DNA of 64,000 nt, taken from positions 1-64,000 of the forward strand of contig DUNO01000023.1 in the NCBI GenBank assembly GCA_012839295.1. Reading direction: 5' to 3'. A model generated the notes under the pieces. It saw only the letters and a program-made list of their open reading frames with translations, was not told the DNA's origin and ran no database searches. Numbering within the stretch: the first letter of the stretch is position 1; each line of letters opens with the position of its first letter. Positions 33,856 to 43,393 of this stretch are shown here, in pieces. A program made the translations under genes and the position numbers. This stretch comes from Clostridiales bacterium (GTDB lineage Bacteria > Bacillota > Clostridia > Lachnospirales > Lachnospiraceae).

Positions 33856-34785
33856 ATGACATTGATATATTCGTTTCTTCAAAAGAGAAAAATGCATGAC
33901 AACCAACATGGAATTATAACGGTTGTTGTTGCATATGTATTATCTGCTGCAATGCTGGTATTGGGTTCGGATGCTTTTTATAACATCAATTCAGCAGCGG
34001 CCGGGATAAGCATGGATACTGAAGAAGAAACAGAAGTAGTAAGGATGGAGGGTATATCCCTGTTGAACAGCACGGATGGATCATCGCCATTACTACAGAC
34101 GGCACTAATTAATCCCTATCAGCTTGAGGAGGGCACTTACCCAGGAGGTCTGGCAGCTACGGAAGATTCCGGAATATCTGCCGGGGCAGATACCTTGGAA
34201 TATGAGGACACCATAAGTCTTTTAGGTACCTCCGTAACGGAGGATGAATATCAGCCGTTTATGGAAAATCTCCAGAATTATGTCGCCGAGAGAAAAGCAA
34301 GTGAAGCGGCAAAGGAGAAAAAGGCGGCGAAAAAAGAAAAGGCAGCAAAGGAAATTGAAAGTCTGACAGTAAAGGTAGCCTCCTCATCAAAGGCCATAAA
34401 GGTAACAAAGGCAGAGGTGGCAATGCTGGAACGCATTGTAGAGGCGGAAGCAGGCGGCGAGGACACGGTCGGAAAAATATTGGTGGCAAACGTTATCTTT
34501 AACCGGATCGTAAATAAAGAATTCCCTAATAGCGTAGAAGGAGTTATTTTCCAGAAAAGTCAAGGTAAGTATCAATTTTCACCGGTTAAGAACGGGCGTT
34601 ATTGGTCTGTGAAGGTTTCTGATGAGACAGAGAAAGCAGTTGAGAGAGCATTATCAGGTGAGGACTATTCTGAAGGCGCCCTGTATTTTGTTGCAAGAAA
34701 GAAAACAACCTCATCAAATATAAAGTGGTTCGATAACAACCTGGACCGTCTGTTTAAACACGGCGGCCATGAGTTTTACCGTTAA
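33856..34785 (+). CDS. SleB/CwlJ-family cell wall hydrolase
   Basis: Peptidoglycan lytic enzyme. The 309-residue protein has an N-terminal membrane or signal segment (about 23-45), an acidic then Lys/Ala-rich coiled-coil-like linker (to about 180), and a C-terminal Hydrolase_2 domain: LERIVEAEAGGEDTVGKILV with the catalytic Glu, ANVIFNRI, YQFSPV and ALYFVA. In Bacillus SleB acts in germination; here the consensus housekeeping promoter suggests a vegetative role. GAAAAGAGGAAAGAGT precedes ATG 33856. Confidence 0.88.
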   Translation: MTLIYSFLQKRKMHDNQHGIITVVVAYVLSAAMLVLGSDAFYNINSAAAGISMDTEEETEVVRMEGISLLNSTDGSSPLLQTALINPYQLEEGTYPGGLAATEDSGISAGADTLEYEDTISLLGTSVTEDEYQPFMENLQNYVAERKASEAAKEKKAAKKEKAAKEIESLTVKVASSSKAIKVTKAEVAMLERIVEAEAGGEDTVGKILVANVIFNRIVNKEFPNSVEGVIFQKSQGKYQFSPVKNGRYWSVKVSDETEKAVERALSGEDYSEGALYFVARKKTTSSNIKWFDNNLDRLFKHGGHEFYR

Positions 34786-34814
34786 AAAAGACACGAATTT
34801 TATCCCCGGAGCTA

Positions 34815-34915
34815 TTGTAACGAAGGAATAGGCATGTTATAATACAACAAAACTTGCCCCGGGTTAAGAGCCTGCCTGGCATCTATTTATACTAGTAGGT
34901 ACGGAGCGGGCTCTT
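34815..34915 (+). promoter_or_regulatory. thrC promoter and leader hairpin
   Basis: TTGTAA (34815-34820), 17 bases, TATAAT (34838-34843). The leader then contains AAGAGCCTG (34866-34874) pairing with CGGGCTCTT (34907-34915) followed by GCTCTTT. It sits between promoter and gene, so it could be a leader attenuator as well as the terminator of the upstream hydrolase. No leader peptide rich in Thr or Ile was seen. Confidence 0.6.
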
Positions 34916-34956
34916 GCTCTTTGGCAGTGAACTATTAGAAAAGAGGATTGGAATGT

Positions 34957-36447
34957 ATGGAGCTAATGTATAGGAGTACCAGAGATTCAGAAAAAAGAGT
35001 GACAGCTTCCCAGGCTGTACTTCAGGGCTTATCTTCGGACGGAGGCCTTTTTGTTCCTGAGACTTTACCGGTTCTTGGGAACACAATAGATGAGTTGGCC
35101 GAAATGGATTACCGTGAGCTGGCTTATGAAGTAATGAAGCTCTTTTTAACGGATTATACGGAGGAGGAGCTAAAGGATTGTATCAACAAGGCATATGATA
35201 ATAAATTTGATACACCTGAGATTGCACCTGTAAAGCAGGTAGGACAGGCCTATTACCTGGAGTTGTTCCATGGTGCAACCATTGCCTTTAAGGATATGGC
35301 CTTATCTATATTGCCCCATTTGCTGACAAAGGCGGCAAAGAAGAACCAGGTCAAAGAGGAAATCGTAATTCTCACAGCTACCTCGGGAGATACCGGAAAA
35401 GCCGCTCTGGCAGGCTTTGCTGATGTGGAAGGAACAAAGATTATCGTATTCTACCCGAAGGATGGTGTCAGCAGCGTCCAGGAGAAACAAATGGTTACGC
35501 AGCAGGGTGCGAATACAGAGGTAATCGGGATTCTTGGCAACTTTGATGACGCCCAGACCGGAGTCAAGATGATGTTCAACAACACGGAGCTGGCCGGGAA
35601 GCTTAAAAGTGCCGGTTACCTGTTCTCCTCTGCTAATTCCATCAATATCGGCAGACTGGTTCCGCAGATCGTATATTATGTGCATTCCTACGTTGATTTA
35701 TATAAGAAGAAACAGATTGAAAAGGGAGAAAAGGTTAACTTCGTAGTACCGACAGGCAACTTTGGCAACATTCTTGCGGGCTATTATGCAAAGCAACTGG
35801 GAATCCCGGTGAACAAGCTGATCTGCGCTTCCAATGAGAATAAAGTATTATTTGATTTCTTCCAGACAGGAAGCTATAACCGCAACCGTGAGTTTATCCT
35901 GACACAATCCCCGTCCATGGATATTCTGGTCTCCAGCAACCTGGAACGTCTTATTTACCAGATTGCAGGCGGTGATTCTGAGAAAACGGCCGGATTTATG
36001 AAGGCGTTACAGGGTCAGGGCATTTACGAGATTACAGAGGAAATGAAGGCTAATCTGGAAGGCTTCGTCGGAGGCTGGGCTTCCGAGGAGGAGACGAGGG
36101 AAGCGATCCATAGGACTTATACCGAAAATAACTATGTGATCGATACCCATACTGCAGTTGCCGCAAGTGTCTATGACAAATATATAAAAGAGACCGGGGA
36201 TACAAGCAAGACGGTAATTGTGTCAACGGCCAGTCCATATAAATTCGCCAATAGTGTTCTTGGAGCACTTAAGGTAGGGGATATCCCTGAGGATGACTAC
36301 GCGCAGGCCATTCTTCTGAAGGAAGTATCCAAAATAGAGATACCGGAGGCAGTAGAAGAGCTCCGCACAGCTCCGGTATTGCACAAAAAGGTATGTGAAA
36401 TTAGTCAGATGCAGGAATTGGTAGAGAGGTTATTAAAAATAATCTAA
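34957..36447 (+). CDS. thrC: Threonine synthase
   Basis: PLP enzyme converting O-phosphohomoserine to threonine. The 496-residue protein starts MELMYRSTRD and shows SSDGGLFVPE, FHGATIAFKDMALSILP with the PLP lysine, TATSGDTGKAAL, FVVPTGNFGNILAGYYA and STASPYKFANSVL. ATG 34957 is chosen because AGAGGA lies nine bases upstream; the earlier TTG at 34948 overlaps that site. Length fits the long threonine synthase class. Confidence 0.95.
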   Translation: MELMYRSTRDSEKRVTASQAVLQGLSSDGGLFVPETLPVLGNTIDELAEMDYRELAYEVMKLFLTDYTEEELKDCINKAYDNKFDTPEIAPVKQVGQAYYLELFHGATIAFKDMALSILPHLLTKAAKKNQVKEEIVILTATSGDTGKAALAGFADVEGTKIIVFYPKDGVSSVQEKQMVTQQGANTEVIGILGNFDDAQTGVKMMFNNTELAGKLKSAGYLFSSANSINIGRLVPQIVYYVHSYVDLYKKKQIEKGEKVNFVVPTGNFGNILAGYYAKQLGIPVNKLICASNENKVLFDFFQTGSYNRNREFILTQSPSMDILVSSNLERLIYQIAGGDSEKTAGFMKALQGQGIYEITEEMKANLEGFVGGWASEEETREAIHRTYTENNYVIDTHTAVAASVYDKYIKETGDTSKTVIVSTASPYKFANSVLGALKVGDIPEDDYAQAILLKEVSKIEIPEAVEELRTAPVLHKKVCEISQMQELVERLLKII

Positions 36448-36783
36448 TTATGACAAATGCCTGACATAAATTTGACACATACAAAGCGCATATTATACAC
36501 ATGGTCAACGCAATCCTCGGAGAGCTGATTGACTAAAGGTATAATCGACCCAGGCAGGGTGCTTGTGATGGTTTTAGAAAAAAGATTAGATGGTAAATTA
36601 TCCGAGAATATACGGATAAAAGACTTGACCTTTTTTTCCATTATTGTTATAATCATCTTGTTATTGGACAGATTATATTAGTACGTCACTTGTTCTGTCT
36701 TTATAGGGCTCATAAGTCTTATGAAGGTGGGGAGGGCGGATAATATAACACCAAACCATATATTTTAAGGAGGAAGTAAGAAT
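36448..36783 (+). promoter_or_regulatory. Promoter and leader of the surface protein
   Basis: TTGACC (36625-36630), 17 bases and TATAAT (36648-36653) form a strong promoter. A leader of about 125 bases follows, with a CATAAG/CTTATG hairpin near 36710-36723 and AAGGAGGAAG before ATG 36784. An additional weaker TTGACA at about 36469 lies just after thrC. No known riboswitch was recognised. Confidence 0.72.
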
Positions 36784-39498
36784 ATGAAGAAGAATTTCTT
36801 TAAGAAGTTGTCCTTCGTTATGGCGTTAGCGATGATTATTTCAGTTATCGCTCCTGCTGCCGGCGCATTAGCTGCTACAGGATTAAGATTAAACGCTACA
36901 TCCAAGACATTAATGCTTGGAGAAAATAATACGTACAACTTCAACGCACTCGGTAAGACAAAAGGCGCTACCGAGAAATGGACAACATCCAACGCAAAAA
37001 TTGCAGCGGTAAATGCTAAGAATGGTGTTGTAACAGCTAAGGCTGTTGGTAAAGCTACCATTACAGCAACTGTTACTAACGCAAAGAAGACTGTTACTAA
37101 GAAGCTTACCGCAAAGGTAACTGTTGGTGACAGCATTAAGTCACTCGAAATCGTTGCTCCTGCTAATGCAGCTGATTTAGCTAAATTAGAGGTTGGAACT
37201 GATTATGACTTCAACAGAACCTTCGAAACAATGGGCGGTTCTAAGACAAAGACATCAAACATTACTGTTTGGTTCGTTAACGATGCACCTGCTACACTTG
37301 CTAAGGCTGGCGAGACAGATGGTGCTACAATCGACACAGCTGGTGTATTCAAGGCTGAAAAGGCTGGCGAGTATACAATCACTGCAAGAGCATTCAGATA
37401 CAAGGCTCAGTATGAGGCTTGGGTAAAGGCTGGTTCTAACGCAGATGATACTAAGTACATCAAGGCTTCTAACAGTGTTAAGGTGACTGTACTTAACGCG
37501 GTTAAGGAAGTTAAGCAGGTTAATACAAACACATTCACAGTAGAGTTTGCTGGTCCGGTAAAAGATCTTACACAAACTTCCGCTTCTGTATACCAGGTTT
37601 TAAGTGGTACAAATGTTACTGCAGGCTTAGTGCAGATTAAGTCCGTTAAACTGGATGAAGCAGCTACAACTGCAACAGTTGAATTGTTTTCCGATTTTTA
37701 TCCTGAGGTAACATACAAATTTGTATTTGATGGAATGGAAGGTACATTCAAGGCAGCCTCTAACAAAACTGAGGATATTGCAGGACTTGTATTTGACGAT
37801 TTCACAGTAAATACAACAGTTAATACTGGTACTGATTTATTGACTTTTGTGCATGCAGTAAATAAGGATGGTATTATTATCCTGAATGGTGCAGATATTT
37901 CAGCAAATTTATCTTTTGAGCTTGCAAGTACAGACACGAGCAGGGGTTATGTTGATTCAGCCCTGAGAAGAGCTTATGTTTATAACAGCGGTAACCAGAT
38001 CACTGTAAAGGCTGTTTTAACTAATTATGTTAAGAACGCATCTGGTGTATTTGAACCAGTAAGCTTTACTGATTCAGCAGTAGGTACTGGCGTATCATCA
38101 AATGTGGATGAAGCTACAATGCAGTTTGCTGTTAAAACATCACAGCCTACCAGTATTTCCAAGGCTTGGGCTGATGATAAGGTTATAAGTGTAGATGGCA
38201 GTTCTTATCAGATCTACGCAAGGTATAAGAAGACTACAGATTCCAGTACAGATCCGTACACATATACAGCTGATACCACAGTATTCAATTATACATCAAG
38301 TGATCCTACAAAGCTTTCTGTTGTTGGAAACACAGTGTATGCGATCGCTGCAGGAGCTGTTACTGTAATTGTTAAGAATCTTGACGGAAAAGTTGTAGGA
38401 AGCTTTGCGGTGAAGATTAATCCGGAGCCGGTTCTTGCTTCTGTATCGCTTGATCAACCTTCTGTAACTGTTGGTAATAATGCTAATGTTGGTGAAGTAA
38501 AGCAGATTTCCGTTACTGCATATAATCAGACAGGTACAGTAATATATACAGGTGCTACAATTAGTGATATTAGAACTACACAGGCCGGAGCACCAAGCGT
38601 AACCGCTAATGGTATGAAAATTACTGTTCATGCACGTAATGGTGCAGCTGTAGGCTATTATCAGTATACTGCTATAGTAAGCTATACATCACCGGTTAGT
38701 CAGACTGTAGTAACCAGAGGGATTTCCTTTGGTGTTAATGTTGGAGATAGCAGTACCCCTAACAGTAATGCAACAAGGGCGACCGGCTATGCGGTAGCAG
38801 TTGAGGAACGTGATGGTTCTGCTAATGTTGAGCAGTACATTGCTAAGTCAGGTGTAGATTTCAAAGACTTAAAAGCTGCAAAACAATACAAAGTTGCTGT
38901 ATATGCCGTAAATGCAGCTGGGTTGAGAGTTGATGAATTGGATGATACTAAGTATGAGGCTGCAGTTAAATTAGGCAATCTTAATATTTCCAATGCAGCT
39001 GGAAATACCTTTAATGCTTCAACTATCACCTCTAGTGCAGTAGTTGTTTCAAAGAAGGTTGGTGTCTATAATGTAACCGCTACTGTAACTGGATCTGGAA
39101 TTACAACCGCAGATAAAGGAAAGCTTAATACTATTGATCTTCCCACAAAATCAGCCGGTACTTTATTGAATGCGACAAGCTTTAATTTAACCAGTGGATA
39201 TGTTTTGGGTCAAACTGTGGCTTATGCAGTAGATGGTAACGTTTATAACACGGTTAAAACTGTTGTAGAGAAGGCATTAAACTTAACAGTTACTCAGGGC
39301 GAGAATGTATATGCAGTATCTGCTGGTGATATTGTTGAGGTTAAGGGTATTAATGGCGGAGTATTAAGAACTATTACAAATGAGTCAGCAGTAAAGGGAA
39401 GTATGTATATTAGCCAGGTTACTGTTTATCTGACAGTTAATGACGGTATAACTAAAGAATTTACCTTTGATATCAATAAGTCTATCTCTGTTAAATAA
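36784..39498 (+). CDS. Large secreted surface protein with Big_2 domain (S-layer-like)
   Basis: The 904-residue protein has a signal peptide (residues 1-31, MKKNFFKK.. to GALAA) and then a Big_2 immunoglobulin-like domain (about 33-115, with TSKTLMLGENNTYNF, WTTSNAKIAAVNAKNGVVTA, VGKATITATV). Further Ig-like repeats follow (for example YTSSDPTKLSVVGNTVYAI). No SLH or sortase motif is visible. Codon choice shifts to GCT, AAG, AAC and ACT compared with neighbours, and the promoter is near consensus, both signs of very high expression. A major cell-surface or S-layer protein is the best inference. Confidence 0.75.
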   Translation: MKKNFFKKLSFVMALAMIISVIAPAAGALAATGLRLNATSKTLMLGENNTYNFNALGKTKGATEKWTTSNAKIAAVNAKNGVVTAKAVGKATITATVTNAKKTVTKKLTAKVTVGDSIKSLEIVAPANAADLAKLEVGTDYDFNRTFETMGGSKTKTSNITVWFVNDAPATLAKAGETDGATIDTAGVFKAEKAGEYTITARAFRYKAQYEAWVKAGSNADDTKYIKASNSVKVTVLNAVKEVKQVNTNTFTVEFAGPVKDLTQTSASVYQVLSGTNVTAGLVQIKSVKLDEAATTATVELFSDFYPEVTYKFVFDGMEGTFKAASNKTEDIAGLVFDDFTVNTTVNTGTDLLTFVHAVNKDGIIILNGADISANLSFELASTDTSRGYVDSALRRAYVYNSGNQITVKAVLTNYVKNASGVFEPVSFTDSAVGTGVSSNVDEATMQFAVKTSQPTSISKAWADDKVISVDGSSYQIYARYKKTTDSSTDPYTYTADTTVFNYTSSDPTKLSVVGNTVYAIAAGAVTVIVKNLDGKVVGSFAVKINPEPVLASVSLDQPSVTVGNNANVGEVKQISVTAYNQTGTVIYTGATISDIRTTQAGAPSVTANGMKITVHARNGAAVGYYQYTAIVSYTSPVSQTVVTRGISFGVNVGDSSTPNSNATRATGYAVAVEERDGSANVEQYIAKSGVDFKDLKAAKQYKVAVYAVNAAGLRVDELDDTKYEAAVKLGNLNISNAAGNTFNASTITSSAVVVSKKVGVYNVTATVTGSGITTADKGKLNTIDLPTKSAGTLLNATSFNLTSGYVLGQTVAYAVDGNVYNTVKTVVEKALNLTVTQGENVYAVSAGDIVEVKGINGGVLRTITNESAVKGSMYISQVTVYLTVNDGITKEFTFDINKSISVK

Positions 39499-39526
39499 GT
39501 ATATGTAATTAAATAGTTATATGCAA
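39491..39526 (+). repeat. 18-nt tandem duplication over the surface-protein stop codon
   Basis: TTAAATAAGTATATGTAA (39491-39508), containing the TAA stop, is followed by TTAAATAGTTATATGCAA. Confidence 0.75.
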
Positions 39527-39527
39527 G

Positions 39528-39557
39528 AAAACCGGATCAATTTATTGATCCGGTTTT
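39528..39557 (+). terminator. Perfect 14-bp terminator hairpin after the surface protein
   Basis: AAAACCGGATCAAT and its exact complement surround a 2-base loop, with the TTTT at the 3' end of the stem serving as the U-tract. It would stop transcription efficiently from both sides. Confidence 0.9.
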
Positions 39558-39576
39558 CGGTATGTGCATGCCCGAT

Positions 39577-39764
39577 GGGCACACGTTCTAACGGGTGAAA
39601 GTCCCCAATCTGTCCGGCAGCCTGCAAAGAAAAAGTCAGGTGTCAGGGGACATAAATTCGTGAGGTTTGCAGATGATGCAGTTATTCTCTGCAAAAGCAG
39701 GGAAAGTGCAGAGCGGACGTTAGAGAACCGGCTCTGTGTCAATAGTTGGGGTATGATTCTCTGA
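39577..39764 (+). pseudogene. Group II intron remnant with reverse-transcriptase fragment
   Basis: Bases about 39588-39605 contain ACGGGTGAAAGTCCCC, a phrase typical of bacterial group II intron RNA. About 50 bases later the sequence encodes GHKFVRFADDAVILCKSRESAERTLE, which is the reverse-transcriptase catalytic motif (xADD) of intron-encoded proteins. The rest of the enzyme and intron are missing. A deletion has joined intron RNA to an internal piece of the protein. Confidence 0.75.
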
Positions 39765-39803
39765 ATCCTGCCCATTACTGCATTTAGGGCCATTTTTATA
39801 TTT

Positions 39804-41178
39804 CTCTCTATAATACCTGTTTTTGGGCATGCGAAATAAGCCTCTTTATTTTAACGTCGTCCAGTTATTATCTTATCGTGCAGTGGATTATCCTTGTCCG
39901 GAAACGGTTAAATTTACGGATCCCAAAAGAAATTCTTTTTAGTACCTTGATCTTGTTGTTATAGCCTTCCGTGAGGCCGTTGGTATATTTGTATTTGAAG
40001 GCATTCAGGATTCCTTTGGACCAGTTCCTGTATGTCCTGGCACATTCCTCAAACTCTGGGATCCCCGATTTTTCAGCTGCTTTAATCCAATCCTAGAAGG
40101 CAGTCCGCTGGCGGGAGTATTTCTCTTCCTGGCAGATATCATAGAACCATTCTTTCAGGTAATGGGCTTCCCGCAGGTCATCATTATAAAGCAGCATGAG
40201 GTCACAGGAGCTTTTGTTGTCCCCCTTTAGCTTTTTGTAACGGGTCAGGATCAGCTTCCGGCTCCTTTTGTAGTACTTCCTTAAGTCCGCGGGCATTGTC
40301 TTTTGGAGCCTTTTCCGGACGTTTTCAATTGCCCATGTCACATACCTTATGAAATGGTATTTATCTATGATTATAGTTGCATTAGGGAAGTATGTCTTTG
40401 CCAGGTCTACGTAAGGCTGCCACATGTCGCAGACAAAGAATTTTACGCGGTGGCGTGCGCCCCTGTCCATCTGCCGGAAATAGGAGCTTAAATGGCCCTG
40501 GGTTCTGTCGGGAAGGATGTTCAGGATGCGGCGTTTTTTTGCGTCAGTAAGGATACACTGGTATTTCCCGGCATCCGTATTCCCTTTAAACTCATCAATG
40601 GAGATGCATTCCGGGAGGGAAGGTAAGGGATAACTGACGGTGTCCAAAAGCCGAGTAAGGGTACTTACCGATAAGTTTGTAAATTCTGCAACAGTCCTGA
40701 TGCTTATGAGGTGCCTGAGGAGGTCTACGGCCTTGTAGGAAAGCCGTAAGGTACGCCGCTGGTAGGAAGGGAGGAAATGGTATTTCTCCAGGAACCGTTT
40801 GCCGCACCTGCACACATAACGCCTTTTCTTAAGGACAAGGCAAGTGTGTTTGAGTTGGAAGGGGAGGTCCTTAACCTCCTGGAGGCGGTGATCATGGATA
40901 CGCCTGGTCTGGTTACCGCATGAGGGATAGGTCTGTACGGAAGGCGCCGTCTCAATGAAAACCCTTACGTAATGGTCAGCCTGTATAACTTTTTTAATAA
41001 AAACATCTTCTAAATCCAGAAGATTCCTGGTACAATGAGAGTGCATCTATTCGAAAACCTCCTTTTAATGTTTGTTTGGACGACGTGCATTTTTCAGAGG
41101 CTTCGTATAGATGCATTTTAATATAAAAAATAAAATGTTGGAAGTATTCACATACCCCAACATTTATTATAGGACCTT
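39804..41178 (-). mobile_element. ISL3-family insertion sequence, degenerate ends
   Basis: The right end, read inward on the minus strand, starts GGTCCTATAATAAATG then GGGGTATGTGAA; the left end, read inward on the plus strand, has CTCTATAATACCTG then TGGGCATGCGAA. These align as diverged inverted repeats of about 30 bases and enclose one transposase gene. No clear 8-bp target duplication was found, so flanking rearrangement is likely. Confidence 0.7.
39868..41046 (-). pseudogene. ISL3-family transposase with in-frame amber codon
   Basis: The first 317 residues include the zinc-binding N-terminus (YPSCGNQTRRIHDHR, CRCGKRF), the HTH, and core motifs ISIDEFKG and VCDMWQPYVDLAK. At 40093-40095 (minus) a TAG interrupts the frame, which then reads on for 75 codons with the family C-terminus (DWIKAAEKSGIPEFEEC, FKYKYTNGLTEGYNNKIKV, RISFGIRKFNRF) to a TAA at 39868. 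A single nonsense change in an otherwise intact gene of 392 residues. Confidence 0.88.
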
Positions 41179-41210
41179 AATGTTTAGGTCTATAATTCAT
41201 ATTTTTTGCT

Positions 41211-41489
41211 CTAGCGACAGATTTGTTGTACGGTTGGATTCCAAGGCAGGAAATCCTCAAGATATTCTGGATATTGCCGGAATGGTACTCCCGGCAGATC
41301 ACCAAGAATGTATTTTAGATATTTATAAGGGTTAAGCCCATTTACTTTAGCATTTTCAATTAGTGTATATACCAACGCGCTTGCAACGACTCCCTTTGGA
41401 CTTCCTGAGAACAGCCAGTGCTTCCTTCCAATCGTAAAAGGTCTTATGCCGTTTTCTGCCAGGTTATTGGAGATGGAGCAGTTCCCATC
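41211..41489 (-). pseudogene. IS66 TnpC transposase, C-terminal fragment
   Basis: Reading on the minus strand from about 41489 gives DGNCSISNNLAENGIRPFTI, GRKHWLFSGSPKGVVASALV and NGLNPYKYLKYIL, the conserved end of the IS66 transposase, closing with a TAG at 41211-41213. The N-terminal 400 or so residues are absent, deleted up to the tnpB relic. Confidence 0.85.
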
Positions 41490-41499
41490 TGGGGCGACT

Positions 41500-41782
41500 T
41501 TTATCTTCAGAGGGCAATGCTATATCCATCTTTTTGACTGCTTCTGGCTGGTCGATGGACAAACCCTCAAGCAGCCAGCGAACTGCTTCTGGTCAATAGA
41601 GCGTACATCCTCTTTCGACCTGGGCCACCGGAATTTTTCGCAGAACAGGAAGAGGCTATTCTTAAAAGGATTCAGTTTGAAATTTTGCTGCACAATAGCA
41701 ATCAGTCCATGATGGATTTCCTCATGTCGGTATGTCCACAGGCGATATATATCGGTTCCGCCTTGGATAGATCTTCTAGCAT
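41500..41782 (-). pseudogene. IS66 TnpB with internal deletion and frameshift
   Basis: Starts MLEDLSKAEPIYIACGHTDM-like at 41782, overlapping the tnpA stop as in intact IS66. The frame shifts within that section, continues as GLIAIVQQNFKLNPFKNSLF, loses about 30 residues after LFLFC, then resumes at WPRSKEDVRSIDQKQF and shifts again. Clearly decayed. Confidence 0.8.
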
Positions 41783-42152
41783 GACCTGCCAGTGACATTC
41801 TGTATCGCACACAGTGTGTTCTCAATCAGGCCGGAAGAAACACCATTGTGTAATTCCACCGTGGTAGAACCAAAACGTATTGTAATGGCAGGTTCAGTCA
41901 TTTCCTGTTCTGGCGTTAAAGCAACCCGATCAGAGGTTGGGTTGAGTGGGACAATCTGTACGGATTCTTTTTTAGGATTCAATGTCCTACACGCCGCCGC
42001 ACGGGCGCGCCGGAGCCAGTAGGAATAAATACTTTCATTTATCCCTTCTCAGCGCACCAGGATTTAATGGTTAATCCGCTGGAAGAACACTCCCGTATTC
42101 TTGCTGTCCACTGAGGCAGACGATAATCAGAAGTAACTTGTTTCGTATCCAT
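41776..42152 (-). pseudogene. IS66 TnpA accessory protein with frameshift
   Basis: Begins MDTKQVTSDYRLPQWTARI at 42152 behind AAAGGGG. After KSWCAEKG one base is missing; restoring it yields INESIYSYWLRRARAAAC and then the intact end NPKKESVQIVPLNP and TIRFGSTTVELHNGV. Standard first gene of IS66 elements. Confidence 0.82.
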
Positions 42153-42264
42153 AGATTCCCCTTTTCGAAGTTTTTTGCAGTTTTCCAAGTAAACTCGAAA
42201 AACTGCAAATATAATTAAACGGATTATCTCAAAAACTATAGTGGATAACAATCCACCGACTTAC

Positions 42265-42455
42265 TTGACGCTTAAGTGGCTCTGGGTTCTATCCGGCAGG
42301 ATGTCCAGAATACAGTGTTTTCTGACATCGGTAAGAAAGTATTGGTATTTACTGGAATCCATATCCCCTTAAACTCATCAATGGAGATACACTCTACAAG
42401 AGGGGGAGGCAGGGTGGTGGACAGTGTCCAAAAGCCGGGTAGCGGTGAAGGTGGC
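42265..42455 (-). pseudogene. Second ISL3 transposase, internal fragment
   Basis: About 190 bases align to 40486-40675 of the nearby ISL3 transposase (shared pieces include CTCATCAATGGAGATRCA and GTGTCCAAAAGCCG), with many differences and small gaps. Both flanks are unrelated, so only the middle of this copy remains here. Confidence 0.82.
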
Positions 42456-42537
42456 TAATGATGAAATCTTAGCTACTTATCCGAAAGTGACCGGAGAGGA
42501 AAAGGCTGAGATATTGGCTGCACTTAATGTGTTATAA
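42456..42537 (+). pseudogene. Short C-terminal fragment of an unidentified protein
   Basis: In frame on the plus strand, VANDEILATYPKVTGEEKAEILAALNVL and a stop. The shape (ILxxYPxxTxEDIxAAL) resembles the C-terminus of DUF433-type antitoxins, but the piece is too short for a firm call. It begins abruptly at the ISL3 fragment junction. Confidence 0.35.
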
Positions 42538-42578
42538 AAGGGCTATCCTTCCGGACAGCCCGAATATAAAACAATATG

Positions 42579-43043
42579 TCAATAATCCAAATAAATACCA
42601 GCATAAGAATTAATGTAGTGACTTATACCGCTTGAATCTACCGTAACCACATAATTATCATTATATGCCTGAGCGGGAATATCGATAATTATACCGTAAT
42701 TGGATGAGGTGTAAATGCTATAATATTTTAGTGCGCCTGTTGTTTTACTTTGTATTTTCACAAGCATAGATACGTCTGGATAATCGCATGTAACCTGTAA
42801 ACGAAAGCCTTTTCCAGCGGGAATATCCCATTCTCCAGTGCTAGTTGTAATATCCCTAAGCTCAGTAGGAATGCCATCAGTGATTTCTAAATAAGATGGT
42901 TGATAGGAGAACACTTTAACAACACCTGGAACGTTGATAGAAACGATAGGTACTTGGGTGGATGCAAAAGCCGAAGAAACAGGCATTACGGCCAACACAA
43001 TTGTACAAATTAATACGGCAAGTTTCTTAAGTGTTTTTTTCAT
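42579..43043 (-). CDS. Small secreted protein of unknown function
   Basis: I do not recognise it. The 154-residue protein has a clear signal peptide (about 1-27: Lys-rich start, hydrophobic core, SSAFAS) and a beta-rich mature part with many Ser, Thr and Tyr (for example YQPSYLEITDG, YSIYTSSNYGIII). No cysteines remain in the mature part. It lies between fragments of ISL3 copies, so it may be cargo or an invader of an older element. AAAGGAAGGTAATTGTT precedes ATG 43043. The stop at 42579 is followed by a weak hairpin (GGGCTATCC / GGACAGCCC near 42540). Confidence 0.6.
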   Translation of the reverse strand: MKKTLKKLAVLICTIVLAVMPVSSAFASTQVPIVSINVPGVVKVFSYQPSYLEITDGIPTELRDITTSTGEWDIPAGKGFRLQVTCDYPDVSMLVKIQSKTTGALKYYSIYTSSNYGIIIDIPAQAYNDNYVVTVDSSGISHYINSYAGIYLDY

Positions 43044-43393
43044 AACAATTACCTTCCTTTCTAGGGTGAGTTAATGGTTTTTTCTCTTGCAAGAGTTGGA
43101 ACAATTTGTAATTACAAGTTAATAATACATCTATTTACAAAATAATACAAGGTGTATTTGGAAATTAGGGAATAATTACTATATTATGGAATATAAAAAA
43201 TTTCCAAAATTATTATGTAAAAACAGGAAGGGGACAATAGGCACAATTGCGAACCAACACTAGATAATATGACGTGAAAATGACATTCCAATGGGCACCA
43301 TTTTCAAAAATAATATCTTAGAAGAAGCTATAAGAAACAATGTATTTTTCTCATTTATGTTGTCCGAATTTCTTAAAAAGTTGTCGCGCTTCA

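Noticed and set aside
39868..41046. Genome-wide amber recoding
   Set aside because: Ordinary genes here (for example htrA, livH and queH) end in TAG and no read-through extension looks conserved.
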